Shown: positions 27,339 through 37,192, counted from the first letter of the stretch. The stretch: 64,000 nucleotides of DNA from Pirellulimonas nuda (GCF_007750855.1 NZ_CP036291.1:3410001-3474000), one strand, 5' to 3'. Numbers and translations: made by a program. The notes: generated by a model from the letters alone, not told the origin.

Positions 27339-28328
27339 GTGAGTGACGTGCCCGACTCCCGCCGCTACCTGCTGATCACCCCGTGCCGCGACGAGGCAGA
27401 TTATATCCGCCGCACGCTCGCGTCGGTCGCCAGCCAGACGACGCTCCCTGCGAAATGGGTCATCGTCGACGACGGCTCCACCGACGCGACTCCTCAAATC
27501 CTGACCGAAGCCGCGGCGGCGTACTCCTTCATCCAGGTCATCCGGTTCGAGCCGGGACGCCCGCGGAGCGTCGGGCCCGGCGTCATTCAAGCGTTCAACG
27601 AAGGGCTCGCCGCGGTCAACCTCGACCAGTACGACTACGTCTGCAAGCTCGACGCCGACCTGGAGTTCGGGCCGCGGTACTTCGAGCGGCTCATGGAGGT
27701 GTTCGAAGCCGACCCGTGGCTGGGGACCTGCTCGGGCAAGACCTACCTAAACGACAAGCACGGCGAACGCGAAGAGCACATCGGTGACGAGAACTCGCAC
27801 GGCTGCGCGAAGTTCTACCGCACCGAGTGCTTCCGCGAGATCGGCGGCTTTGTTCCCTACCTCGGCTGGGATGGAATCGACGGCCACAAATGCCGCTTGC
27901 AGGGCTGGAAAGCCACCTCCCTGTACGACCCTGAGCTGAAGATCCTCCACCTGCGGCGGATGGGCTCCAGCCACCTCGGGTTCTGGCACGGTCGCAAACG
28001 GTGGGGCCGCTACAAGCACTTCATCGGGTCGTCCTGGTACTACGTGCTGGCGGCCAGCGTGTTCCGCATGCGGGAGATCCCGTACGTGGTTAGCGGCCTG
28101 GGGATCATGGTGGGCTACCTGCAGGCGGTCCTCAGCGGCGCCGAGCGTTACGAGGACGTCGCGTGCCGCGAGGAGATCCGCCGGTTTGAAAGAGACTGCC
28201 TCCTACGCAGAAAGTCGCGGACTCTGGCCGACTACCACACTCGGATCGAACAGGCCCACCCGGAACGACTCGCGATGCACCAGCGCCGCCGGCGGCCGCT
28301 CGAAAGACCCGCGCTCGCCGACGCTTGA
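27339..28328 (+). CDS. Glycosyltransferase family 2
   Basis: GT-A enzyme of 329 residues. It opens LLITPCRDEADYIRRTLASVASQT, then WVIVDDGSTDATPQIL, KLDADLEFGPRYFERLM (DxD), and ECFREIGGFVPYLGWDGIDG (acceptor loop with the catalytic acid). The tail, after a hydrophobic patch around YVVSGLGIMVGYLQAVL, is basic. Start codon is GTG (a second GTG three codons later is equally possible), with a pyrimidine-rich leader and no clear ribosome site. It faces the next gene tail to tail. It is likely to be a polysaccharide chain-building enzyme; sugar specificity is unknown. Confidence 0.88.
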   Translation: MSDVPDSRRYLLITPCRDEADYIRRTLASVASQTTLPAKWVIVDDGSTDATPQILTEAAAAYSFIQVIRFEPGRPRSVGPGVIQAFNEGLAAVNLDQYDYVCKLDADLEFGPRYFERLMEVFEADPWLGTCSGKTYLNDKHGEREEHIGDENSHGCAKFYRTECFREIGGFVPYLGWDGIDGHKCRLQGWKATSLYDPELKILHLRRMGSSHLGFWHGRKRWGRYKHFIGSSWYYVLAASVFRMREIPYVVSGLGIMVGYLQAVLSGAERYEDVACREEIRRFERDCLLRRKSRTLADYHTRIEQAHPERLAMHQRRRRPLERPALADA

Positions 28329-28371
28329 GGCGCGGGCCGGCGGTCGAGGAAACGGCCTGCACCTAGCTTGC

Positions 28372-29634
28372 TCACCGGGCGGCCTCGACCCCCATCGCTT
28401 CCTCCGCGACCGTTGCCGACCCAGCCCCACGGAGTTTATCGCGGTAGCGGTCCAGCAGCGGGTCCAGGCAGGTGCGTACGTTGAAGCGCTGGAGCACGTG
28501 CGCACGTCCGGCCGCGCCGAGCCGCTCGCGGAGCACGGCGTCCTGCTGCAACTTCTCGAGCGCCGCTGCTAGTTGCTGGGCGTCCTCGGCCTCGACCAGC
28601 AGACCTGTCTCCCCGTCCAACACAAGATCGGGGATGCCAACCAGCCGGGTCGAGACGACCGGGATCTCGCAGGCCATCGCTTCCATGAGCGTTTGAGGAA
28701 GCCCATCGACATCCTGGTCCGCGGCCCACACGCAGGGGAGACAGAAGACGTCGCCCCAATGGTAGAACGAGGGGAGGTCTTCTTGCGCGACCGCCTTACC
28801 CGTAATCGCGACGTGCTCGGCCAGCCCCAGCTCTTGGACGAACGTTTGCAGCTGGGCCGCGAGCGGCCCAGAACCACCGATGACGCACTCAATCTCGACG
28901 CCGCGATCGAGCAGCAACCGGCACGCCTCCAGCATGTACCGGTAGCCCTTCTTCTCGACCAGCCGGCTCACGCTGACGATTTTAAACGGACCGCCGCGTC
29001 CCGTCTTTCGCTCCGGGACAAAGTGAGTTGTGTCGATGCCGCAGTAGGCGATGAACAGCTGTTCGGGGCGCGCTCCTTGTGCGAGGAAGAACTCCCGGTG
29101 GAACTCCGAGATGCAGACGATAAATTCGGCTCGCCGGATCTTGTCGCCCAGGGCCACACGGTCGCGGAACAGGTCGCACGCGTGGCCCGTAAAGCTGAAG
29201 GGCTTGCCCAGCAGCCAAGCGCCATACATTCCGATCGTTGCGCCCGAGTGGGCCCATTGGGAATGGAGGTGCGTCATCTCGGAGCGGCGCAGCGACCGTG
29301 CCCAGTGGCACGCCACCAGAAAATGGGCGATCCCGGCTAGTCGACCCCGCAGGCTCTCCCGCTCTCCGGTCAGGGCGTTCCAGCCCGCCGCGAAACAGCG
29401 CGTCCCAAATATGAACGGCGCCAACACCGCCGACCAGATTACCGGCAACAGCGGCAGCGGGTACAAGTAGTGCGTCTGCCGGCTGATCTCATTCGCCCAA
29501 TCCGAGGTGTGGAACAGCCGTCCCGGCCGGCGCATCGCGTGCAGCCGATAGGGGATCCCTGCCCGATCGAGCTGCCGCAGCTCGTTCGCTACCGTAGCGT
29601 TGCCAACGCCATCGGTGGTGATGTAGTGAATCAT
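28372..29634 (-). CDS. Glycosyltransferase family 4
   Basis: GT-B enzyme of 420 residues from the ATG at 29634 (MIHYITTDGVGN). The N-terminal domain includes HLHSQWAHSGATIGMYG and FSFTGHACDLFRD. The C-terminal domain has FKIVSVSRLVEKKGYRYMLEA, CVIGGSGPLAAQL and, near residue 330, the E-x7-E region DGLPQTLMEAMACEIPVVST followed by GIPDLVLDGETGLLV. This arrangement is typical of WcaL/AmsK-type enzymes in colanic-acid-like loci. The GC content matches the conserved part of the locus. Confidence 0.9.
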   Translation of the reverse strand: MIHYITTDGVGNATVANELRQLDRAGIPYRLHAMRRPGRLFHTSDWANEISRQTHYLYPLPLLPVIWSAVLAPFIFGTRCFAAGWNALTGERESLRGRLAGIAHFLVACHWARSLRRSEMTHLHSQWAHSGATIGMYGAWLLGKPFSFTGHACDLFRDRVALGDKIRRAEFIVCISEFHREFFLAQGARPEQLFIAYCGIDTTHFVPERKTGRGGPFKIVSVSRLVEKKGYRYMLEACRLLLDRGVEIECVIGGSGPLAAQLQTFVQELGLAEHVAITGKAVAQEDLPSFYHWGDVFCLPCVWAADQDVDGLPQTLMEAMACEIPVVSTRLVGIPDLVLDGETGLLVEAEDAQQLAAALEKLQQDAVLRERLGAAGRAHVLQRFNVRTCLDPLLDRYRDKLRGAGSATVAEEAMGVEAAR

Positions 29635-30042
29635 GGCAGGCCTTCGGGCGTGGGTCCGAGTCGCCAACGGATGAGCAGTTGTCCGACAAGCCGTCCAGCA
29701 CGAACCGTGCAGAACATTGGTGAGGAGCGTATCGACCCAGGTTCGCGTTGGCTAGTTGACGTGGAAGAAAGAGGCAACTCGGCCGGTTGTCGTTCGCTAG
29801 CCCCGGGATGGCGAGCAGCAGCGATTCTAGGAACGGCGGAGCCGAAATATTCAAGGGCACGAATCACGGTGCGATTCTCATTTTGATAAGAAACTTCGCA
29901 ACTCGTCAAAAGTAGTCCAAAATAGATAGGTCGCGGATGGGACCCGCACAGGGAATTCCCCTAGTCAGACCGCCAGCACTTGGCCTTATTTTCAGCCGGC
30001 AACCCAGAATCGCACGAAATAAAGGGCGTCAAACGCTGCCTG
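29635..30042. other. Intergenic region, no gene seen
   Basis: No gene is supported. It separates the leftward GT4 gene from the PEP-CTERM transcription unit and should hold the GT4 promoter. AT content rises from about 29860 onwards. Confidence 0.5.
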
Positions 30043-30059
30043 TTGGCACATAAAGTGCT
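30043..30059 (+). promoter_or_regulatory. Sigma-54 (-24/-12) promoter candidate
   Basis: The sequence TTGGCACATAAAGTGCT fits the sigma-54 consensus TTGGCACG-N4-TTGCW, with the invariant GG (30045-30046) and GC (30057-30058) exactly 10 bp apart and two mismatches elsewhere. It lies about 95 bp upstream of the PEP-CTERM gene at 30153. A sigma-54 activator is encoded at 481. PEP-CTERM genes of other bacteria are driven by such promoters together with a PrsR-type activator. Confidence 0.65.
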
Positions 30060-30152
30060 CGAGTTTTTTCTGCGGGCGTATTACGCGTTAGATGCTCGTC
30101 GACGTGCGATTCTCTTTTGATGTTCTTCATTGCCGATTCAGGAAATTTTCCC

Positions 30153-30932
30153 ATGCGTGCCCTGCTCCTCTGCCTTGTCCTGGTTTTACCTGCGGCGAAC
30201 GCGAACGCTCTGTCGGACTTCGGAACTATCGATATCAAGTACCTCGGCCAGGCCAGCGGCCTTTCTGCCGCCAACGGCGGGCGGTTCAATTGGGAGTACA
30301 AGAACCTGAACTCGTCGTCGGTACCTGCGAGCCGAATCGAATCAATTTATGACACCAACAAACTATTTACCTTCTGCGTCGAACTCGGTGAGACCATCCT
30401 CGGCAGCGGGTTCCACACCTACACGATCCGCAACGTTACCGACGGCCCACTCGATTCGGCCGGCACCGGCTTCGGTGCAGGAGCGACGATGAGCGACGCT
30501 CAAGCCACACAAGTAGAGCTGCTGTCCAAGAACTACCTCTTGAAGGCGGCGGGCGGCACCCTCGCCGGCCTGCTGGGAAGCGGCACCAACGCCCAAGCCG
30601 CCGGGTCGTTCCAGCTGGCGGTATGGGAAATCGTCTTTGGCGACGGCAACGCCAACACGGCGCTTGGCGGCACGACCCTCGACAACGACGCCACCATCAA
30701 GAGCAACGCTCAGGCCCTGCTCGACTCGCTGGTTGCGGCCGGCAGCCTGGCGCCGGCGTTGGACGTCGCCAATCTCAAGGTGCTCGTGCTGACCAATTCC
30801 GAGGGCAACGGCGTTGCCCAGGACCAGCTGATTGTGGTCGCGGTCCCCGAGATGGCCTCGATCATGACTTGGGCGTGCCTCACGGGCGTGCTCGGGGTGG
30901 TGGCCCGTCGCCGCCGTGCGGCCGCCGCCTGA
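30153..30932 (+). CDS. PEP-CTERM sorting-signal protein
   Basis: Exported protein of 259 residues. It starts with a clear signal peptide (MRALLLCLVLVLPAANANA). The mature part is small-residue-rich, with a FCVELGETI segment and many Asn, Gly, Ala and Thr residues. The C-terminus has the tripartite sorting signal: a VPEMAS motif near residue 231, a hydrophobic helix (MTWACLTGVLGVVA) and a terminal RRRR cluster. The PEP motif is a variant (PEM). The ATG at 30153 is preceded by AGGA at 10 bp; an upstream in-frame ATG at 30117 would put extra residues before the signal peptide. The exosortase gene follows within 250 bp. Confidence 0.87.
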   Translation: MRALLLCLVLVLPAANANALSDFGTIDIKYLGQASGLSAANGGRFNWEYKNLNSSSVPASRIESIYDTNKLFTFCVELGETILGSGFHTYTIRNVTDGPLDSAGTGFGAGATMSDAQATQVELLSKNYLLKAAGGTLAGLLGSGTNAQAAGSFQLAVWEIVFGDGNANTALGGTTLDNDATIKSNAQALLDSLVAAGSLAPALDVANLKVLVLTNSEGNGVAQDQLIVVAVPEMASIMTWACLTGVLGVVARRRRAAAA

Positions 30933-30992
30933 AGCGCCCCAGGCCCCACTCCAGAATCCGTGTTGGCCCTTCAAACCGCAAAACCAAACCGT

Positions 30993-31025
30993 CCCTGCTG
31001 AGTTTTCAGCAGGGATTTTTCTTTG
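30993..31025 (+). terminator. Rho-independent terminator
   Basis: Perfect 9-bp stem CCCTGCTGA/TCAGCAGGG with a 4-base loop, followed by ATTTTTCTTT. It lies 60 bp after the PEP-CTERM stop and separates that gene from the exosortase gene. Confidence 0.9.
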
Positions 31026-31176
31026 CCGTTGATCGTCCGCAGACACCGGCTCATCATGTAAGATGGCGACGCCCTCCTGACATGGCCCGGAAGCCAGCGT
31101 GAGGAGGTTTCGCGATCTATGAGTCAACAGCTACCGTAAGACCTTGGGCGGCCCCCTCCGGGGAACTGTGCAAACG

Positions 31177-34100
31177 ATGGGAAAGTCGATGTCGAGTACA
31201 GAGAGATCGCAGAGATCCGGCGTCTGGGCTTGGCTCGCTCCAGCGGCGCTGCTCGCGATCGCGGTATGGGCCTACTGGCCGACACTCGTCCGGGTGACCG
31301 AGGCGTGGGCGTCCGACCCCGACTACTCACACGGCTATTTGGTCGTCCCGATCGCGCTGTTTTTCCTCTGGCTGCGGCGGGATCGCCGCCCGCGGCTTGA
31401 ATGGGGGCTATTTCCCACTGGACTGGTGTTGCTGGCGATCGCCGGCTTAATGCGGCTGGTCGCGTCGCGGTTCTACCTGTTTGAAATCGACACCTGGAGC
31501 GTCCCGCTGTGGGTCGCCGGAGTCGTGTGGACGCTGTGGGGCTGGCCCGCACTCCGCTGGGCCCTCCCGTCGATCGCGTTCCTCTGGTTCGCGACCCCGC
31601 TGCCGGGCACCGTGGCGCTCGCGCTGAGCGTGCCGCTGCAGAAACTCGCGGCGCAGCTGAGCGGGGTCGCCTTGCAGATCTGCGGGCTGCCGGCGATCGT
31701 CGAGGGGACGACGATCCTGCTGGGTGACGAGTCGCTGGAGGTCGCCCGTGCATGCAGCGGTCTACGGATGTTCTACGGCATCACGGCGCTCGCTTTCGCC
31801 AGCATTATCATCATGCGTCCGGGATGGTGGAAGGCCATCGCCGCGGTGCTAGCCATCGCGCCGGTCGCCGTCTTGATGAACGTGCTCCGCATCACGGCGA
31901 CGGGGGTGCTGACCTACAGTTTCCCTGGGGCCGGGATTGAGAAGCAAGTCCACGACTGGGCCGGCCTGTTGGTCCTGCCGCTGGCGATGCTTGTGTTTAT
32001 GGGGCTTCTAGCGCTGTTCGACCGCGTAGCGACAAGCTGGAGTGCGGACCCGCGCCGCACCGCACCCTGGCTGCTCGGGGCCGCGGCGGGCTGCATCGCG
32101 CTGGTGGCATTGGGGGCCTGGCGGTACCAGACAGAGCGGGAGCGTTCGCTAGCGACTCTTCTGACCGCCTCGGCCCGGTATGAGGAAGAAGGGGACCTCG
32201 ACGAAGCGATCCGTTTCCTGAACCGCTACACGCTCGCCAGGCCGGAGGACGCGGCCGAGCAGGTCCATCTCGCGGAGCTATTTGCGAAGGCCGCCGACAC
32301 CCCTGGCCGTAAGATTCGGGCCGTGGAGCTACTGCGCAGTGCCTACCTAGCCGATCCCTCACGCCGCGACCTCGGCATCTGGGCGGTGGAGCTGGCTCTC
32401 GAGACCGAGACCTTCGGCCCCGCGCTCGAGCTGCTCGGGGCAATGCAGGCCGACCCGGCCGGCGCCCAAGACCCCGAATTGCTCCAGAAACGGGCCGAGG
32501 TCTTGCTGGCCTACATGAACGCCCCACAGGGGCAGCGTCAAACCAAGATCTCTTGGGGCGACGTCGCCGAGGCCTTGCAAGATTCGCTGGCCGGGGAAGG
32601 CTACCCCGCCTCGCACGCGGTCGCGCTGGCGGTCGTAACCCGCGATCGGCTAGCCGAGCCGGACGCGGCCCAGCGGGCTCAGGCGGCCAATGCGGTCATC
32701 AATCAGCTAGTCGCGGAGCGGCCCGAGGACGCTGAAGCGCTTTTCGCCCGTTACCGCTACGCCCGGGCGTACGGGCCGGCGGCCGAAGGCTTCGATCCAG
32801 ACGCCGACCTCGACAAGGCTCTAAAGCACCGCGCCGGCGCCCCCCCCCAGCCCCGCGCAGAGCTGCTGATCACTGCAGCCGATCGCAGTCGGGCGGACGA
32901 CCCAGCAGCGGCTCGCAAGCTGCTGGAGGAGGCCATCAAAGCAGACCCCGCGGCTGTGCCGGCCTACCTGGCGCTCGCCGAGCTCGCCCGCAACGAGGGA
33001 GGGCCGGTCGACGGATGGCAAGAGGCGGTCGTCGTACTCCGCCGCGGTCTAGCAGCCAACGAAGACGCGCCCCTGGCGTTGTCGTTCGGCCTCGCCAAAC
33101 TGCTTGTCGAAGGGGGAGAGCACGCCGAAGCGGCCGAGCAAATCAAAGAGATCCGCGTGTATGTCGATCGCATTAAGGACCCGGCGCTTCGCGGGTACGC
33201 TAGGCTAGAGATCGCGGTGGTCGACGCGATGCAGGCAGCCCGCGCGAAGCGGACCGCCCAAGCAGCCGCTACGCTGGCCGCCGCGCTGCGGCGGGCCGAT
33301 GTAACGGCCGCCGCCGAACAGCGCTACGCCGAACCCGTGGCCGATGCCTGGCGGCGGCTCGCCGGCTGGTACGCCGAGCTCGACCGCAGCGACGCGGCGC
33401 TGGCTGCCTGGCGGAGGGTCGTGGCGCTGGCGCCCACTTCCGCCGCGGCCCAGGCGGCCGTGATCGACGCCGCGATCGACGCCGGGGACACCGAGGCAGC
33501 GGTCGCCGCCAGCCGCGAACAGGTGCAGAAATCACCCGATTCCGGCGTCGCTTGGCTTCGGCTCGCGCAAGCGTTGCTCGCCGACCAGCTCCGGCTCCCT
33601 CCCGCCTCCCGAAAACTGGCCGCCGTCGAGCAGGCCGCCCAAAAGGCGGCCGAGCTCAAGGCCCCCAGCGTCTCGTTGGCCCTCGCGTTCGTCGACCTGC
33701 GTCGCGCCCAGGACCGCCGCCCGGAGGCCGCGCAGTCCCTGAAGCGGGTCTTGGAGAAGGACCCGGCTCAACCAGAGATCTGGCAGTCGCTGGCCACGCT
33801 CGAAATCGAGCAGGAGAACTACGACGAGGCCCTTGCCGCGATCGGAGCGCTGACGGAACAGGGCGGCGACATCTCCACCGCCGAGGCCCTGCGGGCGACG
33901 GTCCTGATCTCCACAGGCCGGGGGCCCGAAGCGGCCGAGCGTCTCGCCAAGGCGCGCGCCAGCGCCCGCGGCGACGATCAGGTCGTCTTGACCCTGCTAG
34001 CCGCGGCCCTAGAGCGTCAGATGGATCGCAGCGACGCCGCGCGGACGATGCTGTCTGCCGCCCGCGACGCCGATCCAACGAATCTGCGGTACGTGCAGGC

Positions 34101-36432
34101 GCTGGCCCAGTACGCCCTGGCTGACCGCGATTGGGCCGCGCTCGCGGGCTGGGAGACCAAGCTCCGCGGGCTGGAGGGTGAGGAAGGGACCCAGTGGAAA
34201 GCGTGCCGCGCCCTGCGGCTGTTGATGTCAGGAACCAAGCCCGACGCAATACAGCTCGCCGAGTGTGAAAAGCTCGCTGAGCAGATCATCGAGACGCGGC
34301 CGCGATGGGCGACCGGCCCGTTCTTGCTGTCACAGGTTGCCCTGCAACAAGGCGACTCAGAGCGGGGCCTTGCGCAGCTGCAGCGGGCCTGGGAACTCGG
34401 AAAACGCGACAGCGTCAGCGCAGAACAAATGGTCGCGTTGCTCTCGGCCGCCGGTCGCCGGGAAGACCTCGAGCGGTTCGCGGCCGAGTTGGGCGACCTC
34501 CCCCTCATGGCGCCGGCGGTCTACGACTTAGTGATCCCGTCGCTGCTGGGCTCGGCCCGCGGGGGCGCCGCCCTCGACAAGGCCCGGCAGTGGGCCGAGG
34601 AAAACCCCGAGGACCCCGGTGCGCAGCTGCGGTTGGGGCGGGCGCTGCTCTTCAGCAGCGCGGCTCTGCAGGGTGCGTCCGCCCGCTCAGAGCAAATGTC
34701 GCAGGCCGAAGCGGCGTTCCGCGAGGCGGTCCGGCTTGGGCCGGACCGCCTTGACGCCTGGATGGCGCTGTTTGGGTTCATGCTCCAAACCGAGCGACCA
34801 GAGGGAGCTTCCGAGGTCATTAGCCAGTTTAAGCAGTCGGCCGAGATCGACCCCCTCCCCAAACAGCTTGCGCTCGCGCAGCTCTGGGCGGCGTCCGGGC
34901 AGGTCGCCGCCGCGGTCCACCACTGGCGCGCAGCGAGCGACCTCGCGGAACAGCAGCCCGGGTCCCCGCAAAGCGCGGCCGCGCAGGCCCAGGCCGCAGC
35001 GTTCTTCATGAACAGCAGCCCCCCGCTAGCCCAGCGTTATTGCCGTCAGGCTCTGGCGTCCGACCCCGACGCCATTCAGCCGAGGATTTTGCTAGTTCAA
35101 CTGCTCGGCCAGCGGCGGACGCCCGAATCGGTCGCCGAAGCGCTCGAACTAGTCGGGCGGATCCCCGAGGAGCCAGCAAGCATCGCGGTCGAAAAAGCGA
35201 GGCTGCATGCCCTACTCCTCGCCGAGCGAGACGAAGAAGGTGACATCGCCGAGGCGATTTCGCTTATCGAATCACTCCCCAGCCGGGGTGTGGTTGAACG
35301 GCGTCTTTTGGCGGACCTGTACGAACAGGCGGGCCGTATCGGAGCTGCCTACGAACAGCTGGATGAGTTGGCCGACGAGCGCCCACAGCAAATAGCGGAT
35401 CTCGTGCGATTGCTGCGATTCTGGCAAACGCACTTGCAAGCCGACCGCCAATTCGCCGGCCGCATCGCATCGGCGCTCGGCCAATTGGGTAGGTTGCCCA
35501 GTGGGCTCGCGGAACAGCTACGCTGGCAGCTGCGTTTGGCCGCGACCGAGCAGGCCGGTGGAGCGACCGGCGAAGTTGGATCCGCGGACGGAGAGAGCGC
35601 CGTTTCGACGACAGCCACAGAATCGACGGACGTTGCCGCTGGCTCGCCGGCCATCGATCCCGAGGTCCAGCGGGAGGTGCTGGGCAATTTCTGGCGCGGA
35701 GCAGTGGCGCGTCGCGCGCTCGAGGATCCTAATTCGGCGCCCGGACTGCTCGTGGGAGCCTACCGCGCCATGCTCGACGAGGGGTGCCTGGCGGGGGTCG
35801 AAGCCACCGCCCTCAACCCACCGGCCCAATCCATCTCACCCACCTACGCGGCGCGGCTGCTGGCGAACGTAGAGATGATGTCGCCCCCGGCCGACCCGGC
35901 CCACATCGATCTGGCCGAAAAGCTGCTGGACCAGCAGTTGGCCGCTAGCCAGGACGACTTGGCTCTGCTCCGCGACGCCGCCGACCTGGCGGCTGTAACC
36001 GGACGCAACGAGCGGGCCGAATCTCTTTACCGGCGGATGCTTGCCGTCGAGCCGACCAACGCCAACGCTTGCAACAACCTCGCCAGCCTCTGGATCGAAG
36101 ACCCCCGGCGCTGGGACGCGGCCCGTAAGCTTGTCGAGCAGGGCCTCGCCGCTCACCCCGACGACGCGTCGCTGCTCGACACGAAGGGTCAGCTGCTGCT
36201 GCTCGCTGGCGAGGCCGACGCCGCGGTCGAGGCGCTGGGCGTTGCGCTCCGGGTCGATCCCTCATCAGCCACCGCCCACCTCCATCGGGCGCGGGCCATC
36301 GACGAGATGGGCCAACAAGCAGAGGCGAGCGAGGCGGTCCTGGCAGCGCTCGCCTTGGGGATCGCCAACGAGACGAAGCTCCCGGCGGATGCGAAACTGC
36401 TCGAACAGCTGCGAGAGAAGTTTAGTCTCTAG
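31177..36432 (+). CDS. xrtU: Exosortase (XrtU type) fused to a very long TPR region
   Basis: Protein of 1751 residues. Residues about 20-310 are a multi-spanning exosortase: the family segment DPDYSHGYLVVPIALFFLW near residue 46, the catalytic Cys193 in VARACSGLRMF, Arg238 in MNVLRITATG and His259 in QVHDWAG. These enzymes cleave the PEP-CTERM signal and anchor the protein. From about residue 325 to the end there is a chain of TPR-like repeats (for example YEEEGDLDEAIRFLNRY and, near the C-terminus, NACNNLASLWIEDPRRWD), about 1400 residues, presumably extracytoplasmic. A linker of about 45 residues rich in Glu, Ser and Thr lies near residue 1470. Stand-alone exosortases are about 200-550 residues. 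The frame is open from 31144; the ATG at 31177 or 31189 is the likely start. Confidence 0.9.
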   Translation: MGKSMSSTERSQRSGVWAWLAPAALLAIAVWAYWPTLVRVTEAWASDPDYSHGYLVVPIALFFLWLRRDRRPRLEWGLFPTGLVLLAIAGLMRLVASRFYLFEIDTWSVPLWVAGVVWTLWGWPALRWALPSIAFLWFATPLPGTVALALSVPLQKLAAQLSGVALQICGLPAIVEGTTILLGDESLEVARACSGLRMFYGITALAFASIIIMRPGWWKAIAAVLAIAPVAVLMNVLRITATGVLTYSFPGAGIEKQVHDWAGLLVLPLAMLVFMGLLALFDRVATSWSADPRRTAPWLLGAAAGCIALVALGAWRYQTERERSLATLLTASARYEEEGDLDEAIRFLNRYTLARPEDAAEQVHLAELFAKAADTPGRKIRAVELLRSAYLADPSRRDLGIWAVELALETETFGPALELLGAMQADPAGAQDPELLQKRAEVLLAYMNAPQGQRQTKISWGDVAEALQDSLAGEGYPASHAVALAVVTRDRLAEPDAAQRAQAANAVINQLVAERPEDAEALFARYRYARAYGPAAEGFDPDADLDKALKHRAGAPPQPRAELLITAADRSRADDPAAARKLLEEAIKADPAAVPAYLALAELARNEGGPVDGWQEAVVVLRRGLAANEDAPLALSFGLAKLLVEGGEHAEAAEQIKEIRVYVDRIKDPALRGYARLEIAVVDAMQAARAKRTAQAAATLAAALRRADVTAAAEQRYAEPVADAWRRLAGWYAELDRSDAALAAWRRVVALAPTSAAAQAAVIDAAIDAGDTEAAVAASREQVQKSPDSGVAWLRLAQALLADQLRLPPASRKLAAVEQAAQKAAELKAPSVSLALAFVDLRRAQDRRPEAAQSLKRVLEKDPAQPEIWQSLATLEIEQENYDEALAAIGALTEQGGDISTAEALRATVLISTGRGPEAAERLAKARASARGDDQVVLTLLAAALERQMDRSDAARTMLSAARDADPTNLRYVQALAQYALADRDWAALAGWETKLRGLEGEEGTQWKACRALRLLMSGTKPDAIQLAECEKLAEQIIETRPRWATGPFLLSQVALQQGDSERGLAQLQRAWELGKRDSVSAEQMVALLSAAGRREDLERFAAELGDLPLMAPAVYDLVIPSLLGSARGGAALDKARQWAEENPEDPGAQLRLGRALLFSSAALQGASARSEQMSQAEAAFREAVRLGPDRLDAWMALFGFMLQTERPEGASEVISQFKQSAEIDPLPKQLALAQLWAASGQVAAAVHHWRAASDLAEQQPGSPQSAAAQAQAAAFFMNSSPPLAQRYCRQALASDPDAIQPRILLVQLLGQRRTPESVAEALELVGRIPEEPASIAVEKARLHALLLAERDEEGDIAEAISLIESLPSRGVVERRLLADLYEQAGRIGAAYEQLDELADERPQQIADLVRLLRFWQTHLQADRQFAGRIASALGQLGRLPSGLAEQLRWQLRLAATEQAGGATGEVGSADGESAVSTTATESTDVAAGSPAIDPEVQREVLGNFWRGAVARRALEDPNSAPGLLVGAYRAMLDEGCLAGVEATALNPPAQSISPTYAARLLANVEMMSPPADPAHIDLAEKLLDQQLAASQDDLALLRDAADLAAVTGRNERAESLYRRMLAVEPTNANACNNLASLWIEDPRRWDAARKLVEQGLAAHPDDASLLDTKGQLLLLAGEADAAVEALGVALRVDPSSATAHLHRARAIDEMGQQAEASEAVLAALALGIANETKLPADAKLLEQLREKFSL

Positions 36433-36505
36433 CGGCGCCTAGTCGTAGCGCCGCCCCCTCAATATTCCACTAGCAAGCAGTCATCACTCATCCCAGAGGC
36501 AGGTT

Positions 36506-37192
36506 GTGAAGACACGTTTTCCTTGGATCGCTGCCGCCGCGCTGACGGCGGTCGTCGCCCTGACCGTTGGCCCCGCGGTGCTTCACGGCAGCTATTCCAA
36601 CCGCTGGGGCGTCCCGGCGTCGCGATTGCGGGCGGCCGAGTCGATCGGCGCTTTCCCGAGCAAGATGGGCGCGTGGGAGGTGTTCGAAGAAGGCAAGCCG
36701 CTCAGTGAAGGCGTCCAGCGGGAGCTGGGGCTCGCGGGCTACGTTCATCGCTACTACCGCCACGCGGAATCGGGCAAGGTTGCGATGCTGCTGCTGATGG
36801 TCGGCCAGCCGGGCCCCTTGGTGCGGCATCCCCCCGACATCTGCTACGGCAGTCGGGCCAACAAGCTGCTCAACGGAGAACGCATGGAGGTCGCGGACGC
36901 CGACTCTGATCGGGCCAGTGAGTTCCGGGTGCTGACCTACAAGCCTAACACGCGGCTCCGCGAGGACTTTCGCGTCGCATTCGCCTTCACGAGCGACGGG
37001 ACATGGGCCGCGCCGGGCGCCCCCCGGGTCGTCTACGGGGGCGAGCCGCTGGTTTACAAGGTGCAGATCCAGCTCCCGCTGTCCGACATTGACCCGGACG
37101 ATCAGCGAGTACTCTTGAAGCAGCTGCTCGGAGAGTTTGTCGCTGCGTTTGACCGCTATCAGGCCGAGAACGACGAACCGAGTGGGGGCTAA
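36506..37192 (+). CDS. Exosortase-associated EpsI-family protein
   Basis: Protein of 228 residues with one N-terminal hydrophobic segment (FPWIAAAALTAVVALTVGPAV) and a periplasmic domain. The EpsI signature is HPPDICYGSRANK near residue 108 (family form H-P-x-x-C-Y). EpsI-like proteins accompany exosortases, often fused to them, and are needed for EPS or sorting functions; their exact activity is not established. It starts with GTG 73 bp after the exosortase-TPR gene. A GC-rich inverted repeat (GCGGCG/CGCCGC) lies between the two, without a T-run, so read-through is expected. Confidence 0.87.
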   Translation: MKTRFPWIAAAALTAVVALTVGPAVLHGSYSNRWGVPASRLRAAESIGAFPSKMGAWEVFEEGKPLSEGVQRELGLAGYVHRYYRHAESGKVAMLLLMVGQPGPLVRHPPDICYGSRANKLLNGERMEVADADSDRASEFRVLTYKPNTRLREDFRVAFAFTSDGTWAAPGAPRVVYGGEPLVYKVQIQLPLSDIDPDDQRVLLKQLLGEFVAAFDRYQAENDEPSGG

